A DNA stretch of 64,000 nucleotides from Saprospiraceae bacterium (lineage in GTDB: Bacteria > Bacteroidota > Bacteroidia > Chitinophagales > Saprospiraceae). Positions 1-8,924 of this stretch are shown in pieces. The notes beneath the pieces are model-generated. The model saw only the letters and a program-made list of their open reading frames with translations. It did not search any database and had not been told where the DNA came from. The stretch spans positions 186,001-250,000 of the forward strand of contig JAHBTU010000002.1 in NCBI GenBank assembly GCA_019638455.1. Direction: 5' to 3'. The translations under genes and the position numbers were made by a program. How positions within the stretch are numbered: the first letter of the stretch is position 1; each line of letters begins with the position of its first letter.

Positions 1-909
1 AAAGTCTATTTCTTTGAAATACCCGCCAAAATTCTCACTCTGCCCAAGCACCACCGAGGCAAAATGGTCGAGCGCCTCGTGCGTATCCACCCCTTCAAAA
101 GAAAGGAACACACTTACCACGTTGCGAAACTCGCCAATACCGGGGTTTTCAAAAACCTCTTTTGGCAGAAACTCCGCCATGATGGCCGGGTCGGGCGAAG
201 GCAAAACTTGTTTTGAGGATGGGGATGCCGGATGAGGGCGCTTGTTAGTGGCGTTGGATTCAACAGGCGGTATGTTGGCGGCGAAATGCTCCAAATTGAG
301 TTTGAAGAAGCCATCGCCCAACGATTCACTAATGATAGCTTGGGGGTCCAAGTATTTCAAAAATCGGGCATCGGACACCACTTCCAGACTGCAAGCCAGC
401 ACTTGCGCCTGAGAGCAGCCCTCGATGGGTTCTCCACGAAAATAATAGCCTTTGCGGCCCTGCCCCACGATGCCCCATTCCACCTCTCCTTCCGAAAGCC
501 CGATTTTGATACCTATCTGATGCTCGGACAACATAGAATCATCGTCTTCGCGGTCGCTCATAAAGCGCCGAAGCGTGGCGCACGCGGTATGCACGACCGT
601 CAGAGCCAGTTGACGTTCATCATCCACCGATTGATTTTGGGGCGCAATAGGAAATATCGCCGTGAAACTATCGCCAGCAAAGTAAGGGATGAATCCGCCT
701 CGCTCATAGACCAGTTCTACCGTGGGCTGAAAAATGTGGTTGAGGATACGAGACATCTCCTCTGCACCTTCCGAACCTTCCGCCATCAGTTTTTCCGTCA
801 GACGAGTGAATCCACTGAGGTCAACAAACATGGTGAAGGCATGAAGGTGGCCCTTCATGTTCCCGGCGCGGAAGTTTTCCTGAATGAAGTGTGGCAGGAA
901 GTGTTTCAA
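1..909 (-). CDS. Adenylate/guanylate cyclase-domain protein, C-terminus cut by window edge
   Basis: Reading the minus strand gives a class III nucleotide cyclase type domain. Near the start are MFVDLSGFT (the metal-binding Asp segment) and GGFIPYFAGDSFTAIFP. A second domain begins near the window edge with VVSVFLSFEG and ends at GGYFKEIDF. In Bacteroidota such tandem-cyclase proteins often continue into an ATPase/TPR region, which here would lie outside the window. The frame is open from a TAG at 985-987. The likely start is the TTG at 907-909, giving LKHFLPHFIQENF as in relatives; the first ATG is at 858 and would cut into the domain. Whether it makes cAMP or cGMP, or only senses nucleotide, cannot be told from this fragment. 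Confidence 0.8.
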   Translation of the reverse strand, partial: MKHFLPHFIQENFRAGNMKGHLHAFTMFVDLSGFTRLTEKLMAEGSEGAEEMSRILNHIFQPTVELVYERGGFIPYFAGDSFTAIFPIAPQNQSVDDERQLALTVVHTACATLRRFMSDREDDDSMLSEHQIGIKIGLSEGEVEWGIVGQGRKGYYFRGEPIEGCSQAQVLACSLEVVSDARFLKYLDPQAIISESLGDGFFKLNLEHFAANIPPVESNATNKRPHPASPSSKQVLPSPDPAIMAEFLPKEVFENPGIGEFRNVVSVFLSFEGVDTHEALDHFASVVLGQSENFGGYFKEIDF

Positions 910-1142
910 GAGTATGTGGTGACGATTTTGTTTGGGCGTGAAGTTACGACAAAACGGAAAATCGCCTCGTTCAGGTGTCAGGTGCTAAGCGATTTTTTCG
1001 TCGAGGGGTTTTATGCGTTTCTCCTTGCGGTTTTGGAGAATAAAAGAAGGGATGCGTTTCGTGCACCCCTTCCTGCTGTTTATTGTCCTCTCAACGGCCG
1101 AATGGTTCTGTCGGAGAACTATCGTTCATAGTGTTTTTCAAA

Positions 1143-2126
1143 TCAATCCAGCGACTGGTTGGCACTGTTGGCTTGATTCACCATCTGCTGATACTCCTTA
1201 GGGGTCAGGTTGTCCATGCAAAAATTGATGGGGTTGACGGGATTGCCCTTGTAGTGAACTTCATAGTGCAAGTGTGGCGCGGTAGAAAGGCCCGTGTCGC
1301 CAACCTCTCCGATTTTTTGTCCTTTTTTGACTCGCTCGCCGGGTCGCACTATGATTTTGCTCATGTGTCCATAGACGGTCTCATAGCCGTATCCGTGTTT
1401 GATTTTCACGCAGTTGCCATAGCCTGAGTGCCAGCCGCTTTCGACGACTACCCCGTCGCCAGAAGCTTGAATGGCGGTGCCAACACGCGCAGGAAAATCA
1501 AGCCCTGCGTGGAATTTTCTGATTTTATAGACAGGGTGCACACGATACCCGAATCCAGAAAGCGTCCCAATGCTTTTCTGCAACTTGTCTTCCCGAACGG
1601 GCTTTACACTTGGCAAGGAGGCAAGCATTTGTTGTTGGTTGTTCGCCAAATCCTGAAGGGTATCCAATGATTTGCTTTGCAACGTCAGCTGTCGGCTGAG
1701 CATATCCACCCTTTCGAGGGTGGCGCCCAGCGTTTTTCCACCATATTTGAATGCGGAGAGCTCGGGGTGAGCTTCGTGGCCACCGATGCCTGCGGTCCAA
1801 ACATCTTGGTCTATGGGGTCCATGCCGAAGACAGCACGGTGGACATTGGCATCACGTTGTTGGATATTGCTCAACACCTTCGACATCATGTCTAATTGGC
1901 CGTTGAGCTGGCTGTATTTGTATTCCATTTTCCCGATTTCCTGTATCAGCTCTTTTTCGCGCGGAGAAGGAAAAAGCGAGTAGAATACGGCAAGCATCGC
2001 TGCGGAAGTGACAAGAACGACGGAGAAAAATCCGAAGGCTCGTAGGATGCGGGTTTTGAGTGGGATTACGACTTTTTCGTAGGTTAAGGTGTGGATGTTG
2101 TAAACGAACTTTTCTTTCCTGCCCAT
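1143..2126 (-). CDS. M23 family zinc metallopeptidase (murein endopeptidase-like), membrane-anchored
   Basis: A LytM-type peptidase expected to cut peptidoglycan peptide bridges in the periplasm. One N-terminal membrane segment lies at about residues 30-52. A coiled-coil stretch of about 100 residues follows, then a C-terminal M23 domain. The zinc and catalytic residues are visible as H206 and D210 (FHAGLDFP) and HLHYEVHY near residue 285. I chose the ATG at 2124-2126 (MGRKEKFVYN) because this N-terminus is typical of Bacteroidota homologues; a longer frame runs nine codons upstream. Length is normal for the family. The downstream neighbour on the same strand is the cyclase-domain gene, but the gap of over 200 bp argues against tight coupling. 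Confidence 0.88.
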   Translation of the reverse strand: MGRKEKFVYNIHTLTYEKVVIPLKTRILRAFGFFSVVLVTSAAMLAVFYSLFPSPREKELIQEIGKMEYKYSQLNGQLDMMSKVLSNIQQRDANVHRAVFGMDPIDQDVWTAGIGGHEAHPELSAFKYGGKTLGATLERVDMLSRQLTLQSKSLDTLQDLANNQQQMLASLPSVKPVREDKLQKSIGTLSGFGYRVHPVYKIRKFHAGLDFPARVGTAIQASGDGVVVESGWHSGYGNCVKIKHGYGYETVYGHMSKIIVRPGERVKKGQKIGEVGDTGLSTAPHLHYEVHYKGNPVNPINFCMDNLTPKEYQQMVNQANSANQSLD

Positions 2127-2634
2127 ACATTTAGAGTTTACCAGGCGAATCATAATGATTGCGTTGCCTCGGTGTTTTGCGAATCAGTCCGGCGGACGTT
2201 CAGGGGATGTTGGATTAAAAAACGGTTTTCTTGGAGGGGAGAAAAAACGTCTGCGCCGGTGATGCTCCTGGTTGTTAGAGTCGGGTAACTCGGCTCTTGG
2301 ATATTCTGGAGGAGGCGCACAAAAGTAGTAAAGGGTTGAAAACTGTCAAGTTTTTTTTCCGAAAAATCAACTATTTGCGGTGAATAAGGCAAATGACGCG
2401 CCATTTGATACAAATTTTTCTGTCACTTGCCTGTCACAAACGGGTTAAAATCACAAACTTCGTGCTGCGGCGCCCGCTGTTTCCATCTTTCTATGGGGTG
2501 GCAAAAAACGTGAATGCGGTTGGTATTTTTGAGCCTACGGCATTATTTAACATTTAGTGGTTGGCCTACAACAAAACGGGGCCTCTGCCATGATAGGCAA
2601 AGACCTCGTTTGTATAGGCAAAAGGCGCAAAAAA
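2127..2634. other. Intergenic region of about 500 bp
   Basis: No convincing gene is present. It should hold the promoter of the M23 gene on its left side. On its right side is a possible terminator of the T9SS gene that ends at 2635. Confidence 0.5.
2571..2608 (-). terminator. Possible terminator after the small T9SS protein gene
   Basis: Minus-strand reading gives a stem with arms at 2596-2608 and 2577-2589 (several G-U pairs) and a six-base loop, followed by GTTTTGTTG. It lies 25 bp after the stop codon. The stem is imperfect, so this is a moderate call. Confidence 0.4.
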
Positions 2635-3315
2635 TCAGTTCTTCTTGACTTCAATCGCTTGGAAAACGCGCCCTTTTTTGCTTTCAAGCGCAACGACATA
2701 GGCTCCTGTCGGAAGGGTGGCGATGGAGTATGTCTGGTTGGTGGCGGCATTGAAGGTGGCGACCTGACGTCCGTCGCGGGCGAACACCAACACGCGGCCT
2801 ACTTCTTCGGCGTTGTCGAGCGAAAAGTATTCCGTCACCGGGTTGGGGTAGAGCTTCACATTGGCAAGGGGCTGGGGATTGTTTGTGCTGGTGGTTTCTA
2901 TGTTGAACACATAAATTGAGGTTTTTGTGTTGCTCGGGTTGTCCACATCGGTATAGACCATTTGCACGACGGCATTGTAAGGGTCTAGCTCCTCTGGGTT
3001 GAGCAGGTGGATAATCATGGTGATTGTGGTGTCGCCCACCAACGGGAATGTCCTTGTATCCACAAATGGGGCGTAGCAGAGAATGGGGTCACAAACCTGA
3101 ACGTCCAAATTGCCCGGGTTGACGAGGATGGTACGCTCCCATCGGATGGTGATGGTATTGTTGGTCATGTTGGTCATCTCGTTGTGTGCTTCCACATCAA
3201 AAATGTCGGGGGTAGCAAATACTGTGACTGTATCGGGGGTGATGGTGAACGATTGGGCGAGCACCCAAGAGGCGGTAAAAAGGGAGAAAACGAGTGTAAA
3301 GAGCAAGTTCTTCAT
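2635..3315 (-). CDS. Small secreted protein with T9SS type A sorting domain
   Basis: A protein of about 226 residues with an N-terminal signal peptide ending in WVLAQ. A beta-rich middle has two Cys (CDPILC). The C-terminus begins VKLYPNPVTEYFSL and continues as a type A sorting domain, which directs export through the type IX system and attachment to the cell surface. Function of the mature domain is not recognised; it might be a small Ig-like fold. The ATG at 3315 (MKNLLFTL) is preferred over one two codons upstream, as it gives a clean signal peptide. It is divergent from the redoxin-type T9SS gene. Confidence 0.82.
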   Translation of the reverse strand: MKNLLFTLVFSLFTASWVLAQSFTITPDTVTVFATPDIFDVEAHNEMTNMTNNTITIRWERTILVNPGNLDVQVCDPILCYAPFVDTRTFPLVGDTTITMIIHLLNPEELDPYNAVVQMVYTDVDNPSNTKTSIYVFNIETTSTNNPQPLANVKLYPNPVTEYFSLDNAEEVGRVLVFARDGRQVATFNAATNQTYSIATLPTGAYVVALESKKGRVFQAIEVKKN

Positions 3316-3356
3316 AAGCAAAATGTCGCTGGTTGGCAGGTTTCACAAAATTTTCA

Positions 3357-3396
3357 CAAAGGTACGTCGCTGCGCTGTTTCCCTTGCCTATTTTTG
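3357..3396. promoter_or_regulatory. Divergent promoter boxes between two T9SS genes
   Basis: Two matches to the Bacteroidota -7 box TAnnTTTG lie in this 134-bp gap. TACCTTTG on the minus strand (3357-3364) points at the gene starting at 3315. TATTTTTG on the plus strand (3389-3396) points at the gene starting at 3450. No good -33 TTG was seen for either. Confidence 0.45.
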
Positions 3397-3449
3397 TTCA
3401 GCCTAATGCGTTTTCGCAAAAAGTGGACAATAATTTGACGCAATATACC

Positions 3450-4982
3450 ATGAACACTCGGCTGGCAATTCTGCTCCTCCTCTTCTCGCTAAGCCTTCGG
3501 CTTTCGGCACAATTGCCGCCCGGTAGTCAAGCACCGGATTTCACCACTCAAGACATCAAAGGCCAGACTTGGCATTTGCACGGGCTGCTTGAACAAGGCA
3601 AAATCGTTCTGCTTGTTTTTGGTGCGACGTGGTGTCACCCTTGTTGGGCCTACCATAACAGCCAAGTTTTGCAGCAACTTTTTCAGACGCACGGGCCAGA
3701 AGGAAGCAATATGCTGCAAGTCTTGTTCGTGGAAAGCGACCCCAATACCAATGCCGAATGTCTCAGTGGTCAGCAGGGATGCAGCAGCTTTTCATTGGGC
3801 AATTGGGTGGGTGGCGCTTCTTTTCCATTTATTGACAACGCCGCTCTCGCGGATAGTTTTCAGGTCAATTACTACCCGACCATCTTCATTGTTTGTCCAA
3901 ACAAGAGGGTCTATCAAGTAGGTCAGTCAAACGTTGAGGCTTTGTGGGAGAAGGCGCTCGAATGTCCGGTTGCCGCAGGAACCAACAATGCAGGCATTTA
4001 CAATTACACAGTTGGCACCGCGCAGCGGGAAGTTTGCCAATCGTTGGGTGTCGCGCCGTCTTTTGCTTTGGTCAATCTCGGCACCAACCCACTGACCCAA
4101 GCATCGCTCACCTTGCATTGGAATGATTTGTTGCAGCAGACCAAGCAGTGGCAGGGCTATTTGCCGCAATATGACGAAGCTATCATCGAGTTTGATTCGA
4201 TGACGCTCTCTGGCCCTGGTGTTTTGAAAACCACGATTGCCTCCATCAATGGCCTGGTAGGCGACGACGATTTTTCCAACAATATATATTTCGACCATTA
4301 CGCCTCGGCATCCACTTTCAGCACCACACAAATCATCCTAAAAATAAAAACCGACGATTTCGGCGCAGAGACCTATTGGGAACTTCGCGACGAGCAAGGG
4401 GCGGTGCTTCACAAAGGAGGAAACAGCAACGTGGGGCCTGACGGCGGCGGTAGGCTTGGGCTGACATTGCCCGGCCCGGGTTCCTACAACAACAATACGC
4501 TCATCAACAAAACACTCGCCCTGCCCGGCGATGGGTGCTACTCTATTCTTTTTGTGGATGCTTATGGCGATGGAATTTGCTGCAACTACGGCAACGGCTA
4601 CTACCGAATTTTCAATGCCAACAACCCTGTGATACCATTGATTTCAGGGGGCGAGTTCGGAGCCGTGGAGCATCGCGGATTTGAGGTGGCCAGCATCTCT
4701 TCCGTCTTTCGCCCCGCCGCCGAGCCTATCCAGTTGCGATTTTACCCCAACCCAAGCTCGGATATACTTCACGTCACATTCAGTCTCAACAACTCTTCTG
4801 AGGTCTCGGCCACCATATTCAACGCTGTGGGTCAGTTGGCCCATCAAGTGTCTCCTGAAAAGTTGGCTTCTGGTGAGCACAGATGGACTTTTTCCTTGAA
4901 AGGCTGGACGAGGGGCGCCTACTTCATCCGGTTGCAAGCAGGTGATGTTGCGGTGATGCAAAAATTTGTTGTCGCTGAATGA
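3450..4982 (+). CDS. Secreted thioredoxin/AhpC-TSA-fold protein with T9SS sorting domain
   Basis: A protein of about 510 residues. A signal peptide ends at RLSAQ. A redoxin domain follows with the active-site motif GATWCHPCW, so the CxxC pair is intact and a thiol-disulfide role outside the cell or at the surface is plausible. The middle has a CARDB/Ig-like region and a module with DAYGDGICCNYGNGY, a motif common in T9SS cargo. The C-terminus starts LRFYPNPSSDIL and is a type A sorting domain. I chose the ATG at 3450 (MNTRLAILLLL); upstream codons in the frame are not a signal peptide and overlap the promoter box. Confidence 0.85.
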   Translation: MNTRLAILLLLFSLSLRLSAQLPPGSQAPDFTTQDIKGQTWHLHGLLEQGKIVLLVFGATWCHPCWAYHNSQVLQQLFQTHGPEGSNMLQVLFVESDPNTNAECLSGQQGCSSFSLGNWVGGASFPFIDNAALADSFQVNYYPTIFIVCPNKRVYQVGQSNVEALWEKALECPVAAGTNNAGIYNYTVGTAQREVCQSLGVAPSFALVNLGTNPLTQASLTLHWNDLLQQTKQWQGYLPQYDEAIIEFDSMTLSGPGVLKTTIASINGLVGDDDFSNNIYFDHYASASTFSTTQIILKIKTDDFGAETYWELRDEQGAVLHKGGNSNVGPDGGGRLGLTLPGPGSYNNNTLINKTLALPGDGCYSILFVDAYGDGICCNYGNGYYRIFNANNPVIPLISGGEFGAVEHRGFEVASISSVFRPAAEPIQLRFYPNPSSDILHVTFSLNNSSEVSATIFNAVGQLAHQVSPEKLASGEHRWTFSLKGWTRGAYFIRLQAGDVAVMQKFVVAE

Positions 4983-4988
4983 AAGGCA

Positions 4989-6368
4989 TCAAAGATGATA
5001 TTTTTCCAGACGTCGGTACAGTGAGGCGCGTGTGAGGCCCAGCTCCGCTGCCGCTTCGGTGATATTGCCATGATGCTTCTGCAAAGCCTTGGTTATCAGC
5101 TGCTTTTCCACTTCATCCAAATTCATCGTCGGCAAATCCAAATTGTTGCCATCCGCATCAGCCTGCCGGAAGAAAAAGTCCTCGGGCTGTAGTTTCTCCC
5201 CTTTCGCCATGATGACGGCCCGTTCCACAGCGTGTTGCAATTCGCGCACATTGCCGGGCCACGGGTAGCGGAGCATTTCTTTCAGCAAGGAAGCGCTTAG
5301 ACCACTTACAGGCCGGTTGTATTTGCGAGCGAATACTTTTTGGAAATGATGGGCCAACGGCTCAACGTCGTCGGCGCGTTCGCGCAATGGGGGGATTTGA
5401 ATTTCTATGGTGTTGATTCGGTAGAGCAAATCCTGCCTAAATGTCCGATTTTTCACCGCCTCGAACAGGTTTTGGTTGGTGGCGGCGATGACGCGCACAT
5501 TCACGGGGCGCACCCGGTTGGAGCCGACACGGGTAATGGTTCGATTCTGTAGCACGGTGAGTAGTTTGGCTTGCTGGCCGAGGGACAGATTCCCGATTTC
5601 GTCCAGAAAAATAGTGCCTCCATCAGAAGCCTCAAATCGGCCGGGGCGGTCGTCGCGAGCATCGGTAAACGCTCCCTTCACATGACCGAATAACTCGCTT
5701 TCAAAAAGAGTTTCGGTCAGCGCCCCCATATCCACCTTCACAAAATTTTCCTGCGCCCGACGGCTGTGCGCGTGGATGGCTTGCGCTATCAAGTCCTTGC
5801 CCGTCCCGTTCTCACCAAGCAACAGCACATTGGCATCCGTCTCGGCCACGCGCTGCACCGTTTCAAATACCTGCTGCATGGCCTGACTTCGGAATATGAT
5901 TTCCGGCATATCGCGCTGCTCGGCCAAATTTCGCCCCAGTTGCTTGGATTTCAGCTGATTGTTTTCATCCTGACTGGCTTTCAACTTCAAGGCTGAGTTG
6001 AGGGTGGCCAAGAGTTTGTCATTGTCCCAGGGCTTGAGCACGAAATCAGTTGCCCCATTTTTGATGGCTTTCACCGCCAGTTCCACATCCCCATAAGCCG
6101 TGATAAGCACCACCACCGCCGATGGGTCGAGTTCGAGAATCCTGCTCAACCAGTGGAATCCTTCCTGCCCCGTATTTTTGGCGCTTCGGCCAAAATTCAT
6201 GTCGAGCAAAATGAGGGAGTACCGATTTTCTTTCATAAATCCGGGAATGTCCTCTGGGTCGCGGGTGGTATCCACCTCGGCAAAATGACGCTTCAAAAAC
6301 AGTTTGCCCGCGCTGAGCACGCCGGGGTTGTCATCCACGATAAGGATATTAGCTTCGTTCATTTCCAT
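4989..6368 (-). CDS. Sigma-54-dependent response regulator, NtrC/AtoC family
   Basis: Three domains in order. The receiver spans residues about 7-120, with acidic pair VDD, phospho-acceptor D56 in LILLDMNFG and the Lys of FVLKPW. The AAA+ sigma-54 activator domain has Walker A GENGTGKD and the sigma-54 contact loop GAFTDA. The C-terminus is a Fis-type helix-turn-helix ending TEAAAELGLTRASLYRRL. It should bind an enhancer and open sigma-54 promoters after phosphorylation. No histidine kinase lies beside it in this window. A tandem palindrome 134-171 bp upstream, shared with the efflux operon at 13.5 kb, is the likely binding site, so it probably regulates itself and that operon. Alternative start is the second Met (6362). 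Confidence 0.92.
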   Translation of the reverse strand: MEMNEANILIVDDNPGVLSAGKLFLKRHFAEVDTTRDPEDIPGFMKENRYSLILLDMNFGRSAKNTGQEGFHWLSRILELDPSAVVVLITAYGDVELAVKAIKNGATDFVLKPWDNDKLLATLNSALKLKASQDENNQLKSKQLGRNLAEQRDMPEIIFRSQAMQQVFETVQRVAETDANVLLLGENGTGKDLIAQAIHAHSRRAQENFVKVDMGALTETLFESELFGHVKGAFTDARDDRPGRFEASDGGTIFLDEIGNLSLGQQAKLLTVLQNRTITRVGSNRVRPVNVRVIAATNQNLFEAVKNRTFRQDLLYRINTIEIQIPPLRERADDVEPLAHHFQKVFARKYNRPVSGLSASLLKEMLRYPWPGNVRELQHAVERAVIMAKGEKLQPEDFFFRQADADGNNLDLPTMNLDEVEKQLITKALQKHHGNITEAAAELGLTRASLYRRLEKYHL

Positions 6369-6445
6369 GGTCCGTCGCTTTTCGCCGTTTGCTTTTTGAC
6401 ATAGGCTTCTTTGGCGCTACATTGATGGCCAACGGCTCGACTGCC

Positions 6446-6460
6446 GCAAAGACAATGCCC
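6446..6460 (-). promoter_or_regulatory. Candidate sigma-54 promoter of the response regulator gene
   Basis: Minus strand reads GGGCATTGTCTTTGC, which has GG and GC exactly ten bases apart with GGCA and TTGC as in the -24/-12 consensus. It lies between the tandem operator (6502-6539) and the start codon at 6368, the arrangement expected for enhancer-driven autoregulation. Confidence 0.5.
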
Positions 6461-6498
6461 GCCACTAAGGGTGTGCAAATGAAAGCATTTTTTTCGGG

Positions 6499-6539
6499 CA
6501 AGTGTTCATTTTCGGACACCCGCGTTCAAGGATGAACAC
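6499..6539. promoter_or_regulatory. Tandem palindromic operator (copy 1) upstream of the response regulator
   Basis: Two 18-bp palindromes of the form GyGTTC-N6-GrACAC lie 2 bp apart. Site A is GTGTTC 6502-6507 with GGACAC 6514-6519. Site B is GCGTTC 6522-6527 with GAACAC 6534-6539. Positions 6499-6527 are identical to 13332-13360 upstream of the efflux operon. The 20-bp centre-to-centre spacing fits two dimers on one DNA face. Assignment to the adjacent NtrC-type regulator is inference from context. Confidence 0.6.
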
Positions 6540-6563
6540 AATCTTATTGGGGGAATTTGATTT

Positions 6564-7815
6564 TTACCTCGTTCGCACAACCTTTCCAGTTTTCACCAAT
6601 GTCCCGTCCTGCCGCGTCAGCGTGAAGAAATATGCTCCTGCCGAGAGCTCGCTTAGGTTGACTTGCGCGTAGGGCGACACACGAAGCCCCTCCACCGAAA
6701 GAGTCAGCCTTCCTAAGGCATCGTACAACCGTAGTGTTAACGGCTCTGTCCACCCGCCTTCCGCAGATAAGTGCAGCACGTCGGCGGCGGGTACGGGCCA
6801 CACTCGAATGTTGGGCGCGGCGACGGGTGGCAACCAATGTGTGGTAACAGCCAGCGTGTCGCAAGGACTACCTTCGGCCTCATAGAGCCGGTAGTAAGGC
6901 AGGTTGGGCAAGGTGCCGAAATTGTCAGCCGGTAAAAAGATAGCGTGTTGTATGACATTACAAGAATCGCCGGCCAAATTCGGTTGGTCAATGACGTGGA
7001 TATAGCGCGAGTTGAAGTTGGGGATGTTGCCGTAGATTTTGCCATCCGGGGCAAGCAACAGGCCGTAAAACCGTGTTGGCACACCGTTGCCATCCAAAAA
7101 ACCATCGTATTCGGCCACTACTTGTTCGGAAGCAAGAATATCTGGCGTTTCCAAGTCGTACTGGAATATTTTGGTGTATTTCGACACATACAAGTATCGA
7201 GAGTTGAGCGAAAATGCCACCCCACCGTACGATTCTACACCGGGATAAAACTTGTAGTGCGCGTCGCGCAAAAGACCGGTGCAGCGGTCGAAACGATAAA
7301 AATGAACGGAAGCTTTGGGGTTAGAGCTATGCCCATAAGCGTTGTAATGAGCATACCACTCTCCGTTAGGCGAATAGGCTGAATAACCTACGCTATTCGG
7401 GACGGCCTCGCCTATGGTTTGTTCTCCCACAGCGTTTATTCCTTGGTCTGACAAAAGGAACCTTCTGAAAATATTTGATTCAAATTTCATCGTCAATATC
7501 CACCAATCCCTTCCGTTACCATGTCTGACGGCGCTTAAATGACCGATATTGAGGGTGTCAGTTGAGTTTGGAATCGTTAGTGTTTTTTCCGTGACTTTAC
7601 CCATTCCACTATTCCAATTCATGTCAATTATTGAATAACGCAATCTTTCTGTTGCAACATCTATCACGATATTCTTATGAATGCCATCTATCATCATGTA
7701 GAAACCGGCAGTATCTGGGAAAGGCAAAATCAAAACACCCTGATTTAAGGGATAACCGAATGGATACTGTGTACTGGATTGGAAGCCATTTCCATTCTGC
7801 ATGATTTTATGTTGA
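6564..7815 (-). pseudogene. C-terminal part of a T9SS surface protein split by IS1
   Basis: This fragment carries the bulk of the protein: a propeller-like region with repeats such as YSPNGEWYAHYN and FSLNSRYLYVSKYTKIFQYDL, then a C-terminal type A sorting domain (IRVWPVPAADVLHLS to the end). Its apparent start lies inside the IS1 element. Removing the element and one copy of the 8-bp target duplication joins it in frame to the N-terminal fragment at 8595-8854. The rebuilt junction reads LYNNQHKIMQNGNG and the gene becomes 504 codons. The protein is therefore a recently disrupted secreted protein; function beyond being T9SS cargo is unknown. Confidence 0.85.
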
Positions 7816-7866
7816 GGTAGTGTCATTTTGGGGGTGATTTGGTATTTTTGCGTCAAACTTTATGAA

Positions 7867-8142
7867 ATGGTATTAGATGTAAAATGCTGCCATAAATGTG
7901 GCTCTGAACACATTGTGAAAAACGGGTCGAACGCATCAGGCAATCCGAAGTACAAATGCAAGGCTTGCGGCTTCGGCGGGGTGTTTCAAACGCTTCGGAA
8001 AAGCGAGGAATTTAAAGAAATGGTCGTCAGGGCGGCCCAAGAACGCAGTTCGTCACGGGGTCTTGCCAGAACCTTTGGCATCAGTCACCAAACGGCTCTG
8101 AGGTGGATAAAAAAAAAGCGCAGTCCCTTCCCGACATCGTGA
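7867..8142 (+). CDS. insA: IS1 InsA-like zinc-finger DNA-binding protein
   Basis: A short protein with a Cys4 zinc finger (CCHKCGSEHI and YKCKACGF) and a C-terminal helix-turn-helix (GLARTFGISHQTALRWIKKK). In IS1, InsA alone binds the ends and represses transposition. A run of nine A at 8109-8117 sits near its 3' end, where a -1 slip would fuse it to InsB. The ATG at 7867 gives the usual N-terminus. Confidence 0.88.
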   Translation: MVLDVKCCHKCGSEHIVKNGSNASGNPKYKCKACGFGGVFQTLRKSEEFKEMVVRAAQERSSSRGLARTFGISHQTALRWIKKKRSPFPTS

Positions 8143-8579
8143 CCACGTTGCTTCCGGCCAAGAAAAAAGACGTTCTCGAACTGGATGAATTATGGTCTTT
8201 TGTCTATTGCAAAGACTTTAAACGCTGGGTTTGGATAGCACTTTGCCGCAGAACACGTCAAATTGTCTCTTTTTTCATCGGCGACCGAAGCGAACAATCT
8301 TGTCGGCGGTTTTGGGAACTGATTCCGCCTGAATATCGAAAATGCCGAACGTTCAGCGATTTTTGGGAGGCATACGCCGCGGTTATTGATACAGGCAAAC
8401 ACAAGATGGTGGGAAAAGAATCCGGGGAAACTTCTCATGTGGAACGCTGGAACAACACCCTTCGCCAGAGAATTTGTCGATTCGTCAGAAAAACGCTATC
8501 CTTTTCAAAATCCGATGAAATGCACGAACTGTACCTCCATTTGTTCGTCTACAACTACAACATATCACTCATAAAATGA
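8103..8579 (+). CDS. insB: IS1 InsB-like transposase catalytic part (made by -1 frameshift)
   Basis: Contains the DDE residues of IS1: Asp in LELDELWSF, Asp in RTFSDFWEAY and Glu in HVERWNNTLRQR. The frame is -1 relative to InsA and the overlap contains the A9 run at 8109-8117, so the active enzyme is expected as an InsA-InsB fusion. The frame is complete to the right inverted repeat, so the element could still be active. Confidence 0.9.
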   Translation: MDKKKAQSLPDIVTTLLPAKKKDVLELDELWSFVYCKDFKRWVWIALCRRTRQIVSFFIGDRSEQSCRRFWELIPPEYRKCRTFSDFWEAYAAVIDTGKHKMVGKESGETSHVERWNNTLRQRICRFVRKTLSFSKSDEMHELYLHLFVYNYNISLIK

Positions 8580-8586
8580 CACTACC

Positions 8587-8854
8587 TATGTTGATTGTTA
8601 TACAGATTCAAACCATTTGTATAACAAATCAATGCCCCGGCAGAATCAGACACTATGGATGCAGAGCCAAAAAATGGTATGGATTGATACAGTAATTCAG
8701 CTTTGAAAGTGTCTTCTCCAAAAGATATGTAGTTGAGTTTATATGAGCTGTCAGGGTCGGTGCTGCCAGTCCCCATAATCCAGTTGTAGTCTTCTTTTTG
8801 AGCAAGCGTGATTTGGGATATCAAAAGCAGGAAATAGAGTGGTTGTCTTTTCAT
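8587..8854 (-). pseudogene. N-terminal part of the IS1-split T9SS surface protein
   Basis: Starts with a signal peptide (MKRQPLYFLLLISQITLAQ) at 8854 and runs to NGLNLYNNQH, where IS1 begins. The segment SDSAGALICYTNG is typical of the start of propeller-type T9SS cargo in this phylum. See the C-terminal part at 6564-7815 for the reconstruction. The start at 8854 lies directly after a strong terminator hairpin of the upstream gene. Confidence 0.85.
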
Positions 8855-8872
8855 GGCAGAAAAAGATAAACG

Positions 8873-8904
8873 CACACGGGCAGGTCATGCGACCTGCCCG
8901 TGTG
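8873..8904 (-). terminator. Strong hairpin terminator after the beta-helix gene
   Basis: Perfect 14-bp stem CACACGGGCAGGTC / GACCTGCCCGTGTG with a four-base ATGC loop, 20 bp past the stop codon of the minus-strand gene ending at 8925. It is followed on that strand by a T-rich stretch (TTTATCTTTTTC). It also separates this gene from the split gene that starts at 8854. Confidence 0.8.
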
Positions 8905-8924
8905 GCTGGGTGGAAAAAATTAGT

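Larger units (their letters stand above)
7816..8586 (+). mobile_element. IS1 family insertion sequence, 771 bp, intact ends
   Basis: Terminal inverted repeats begin GGTAGTGTCATTTT on both ends (7816-7829 and the complement of 8573-8586), with partial similarity continuing to about 35 bp. An 8-bp target duplication TATGTTGA lies at 7808-7815 and 8587-8594. Length matches IS1. It carries two overlapping frames with an A9 slippage run. The element interrupts a T9SS gene and the exact duplication suggests a recent insertion. Confidence 0.95.

Noticed and set aside
232..1131. Plus-strand open frame of 299 codons
   Set aside because: The minus strand here encodes a clear cyclase-domain protein; the plus frame has no recognisable motifs.
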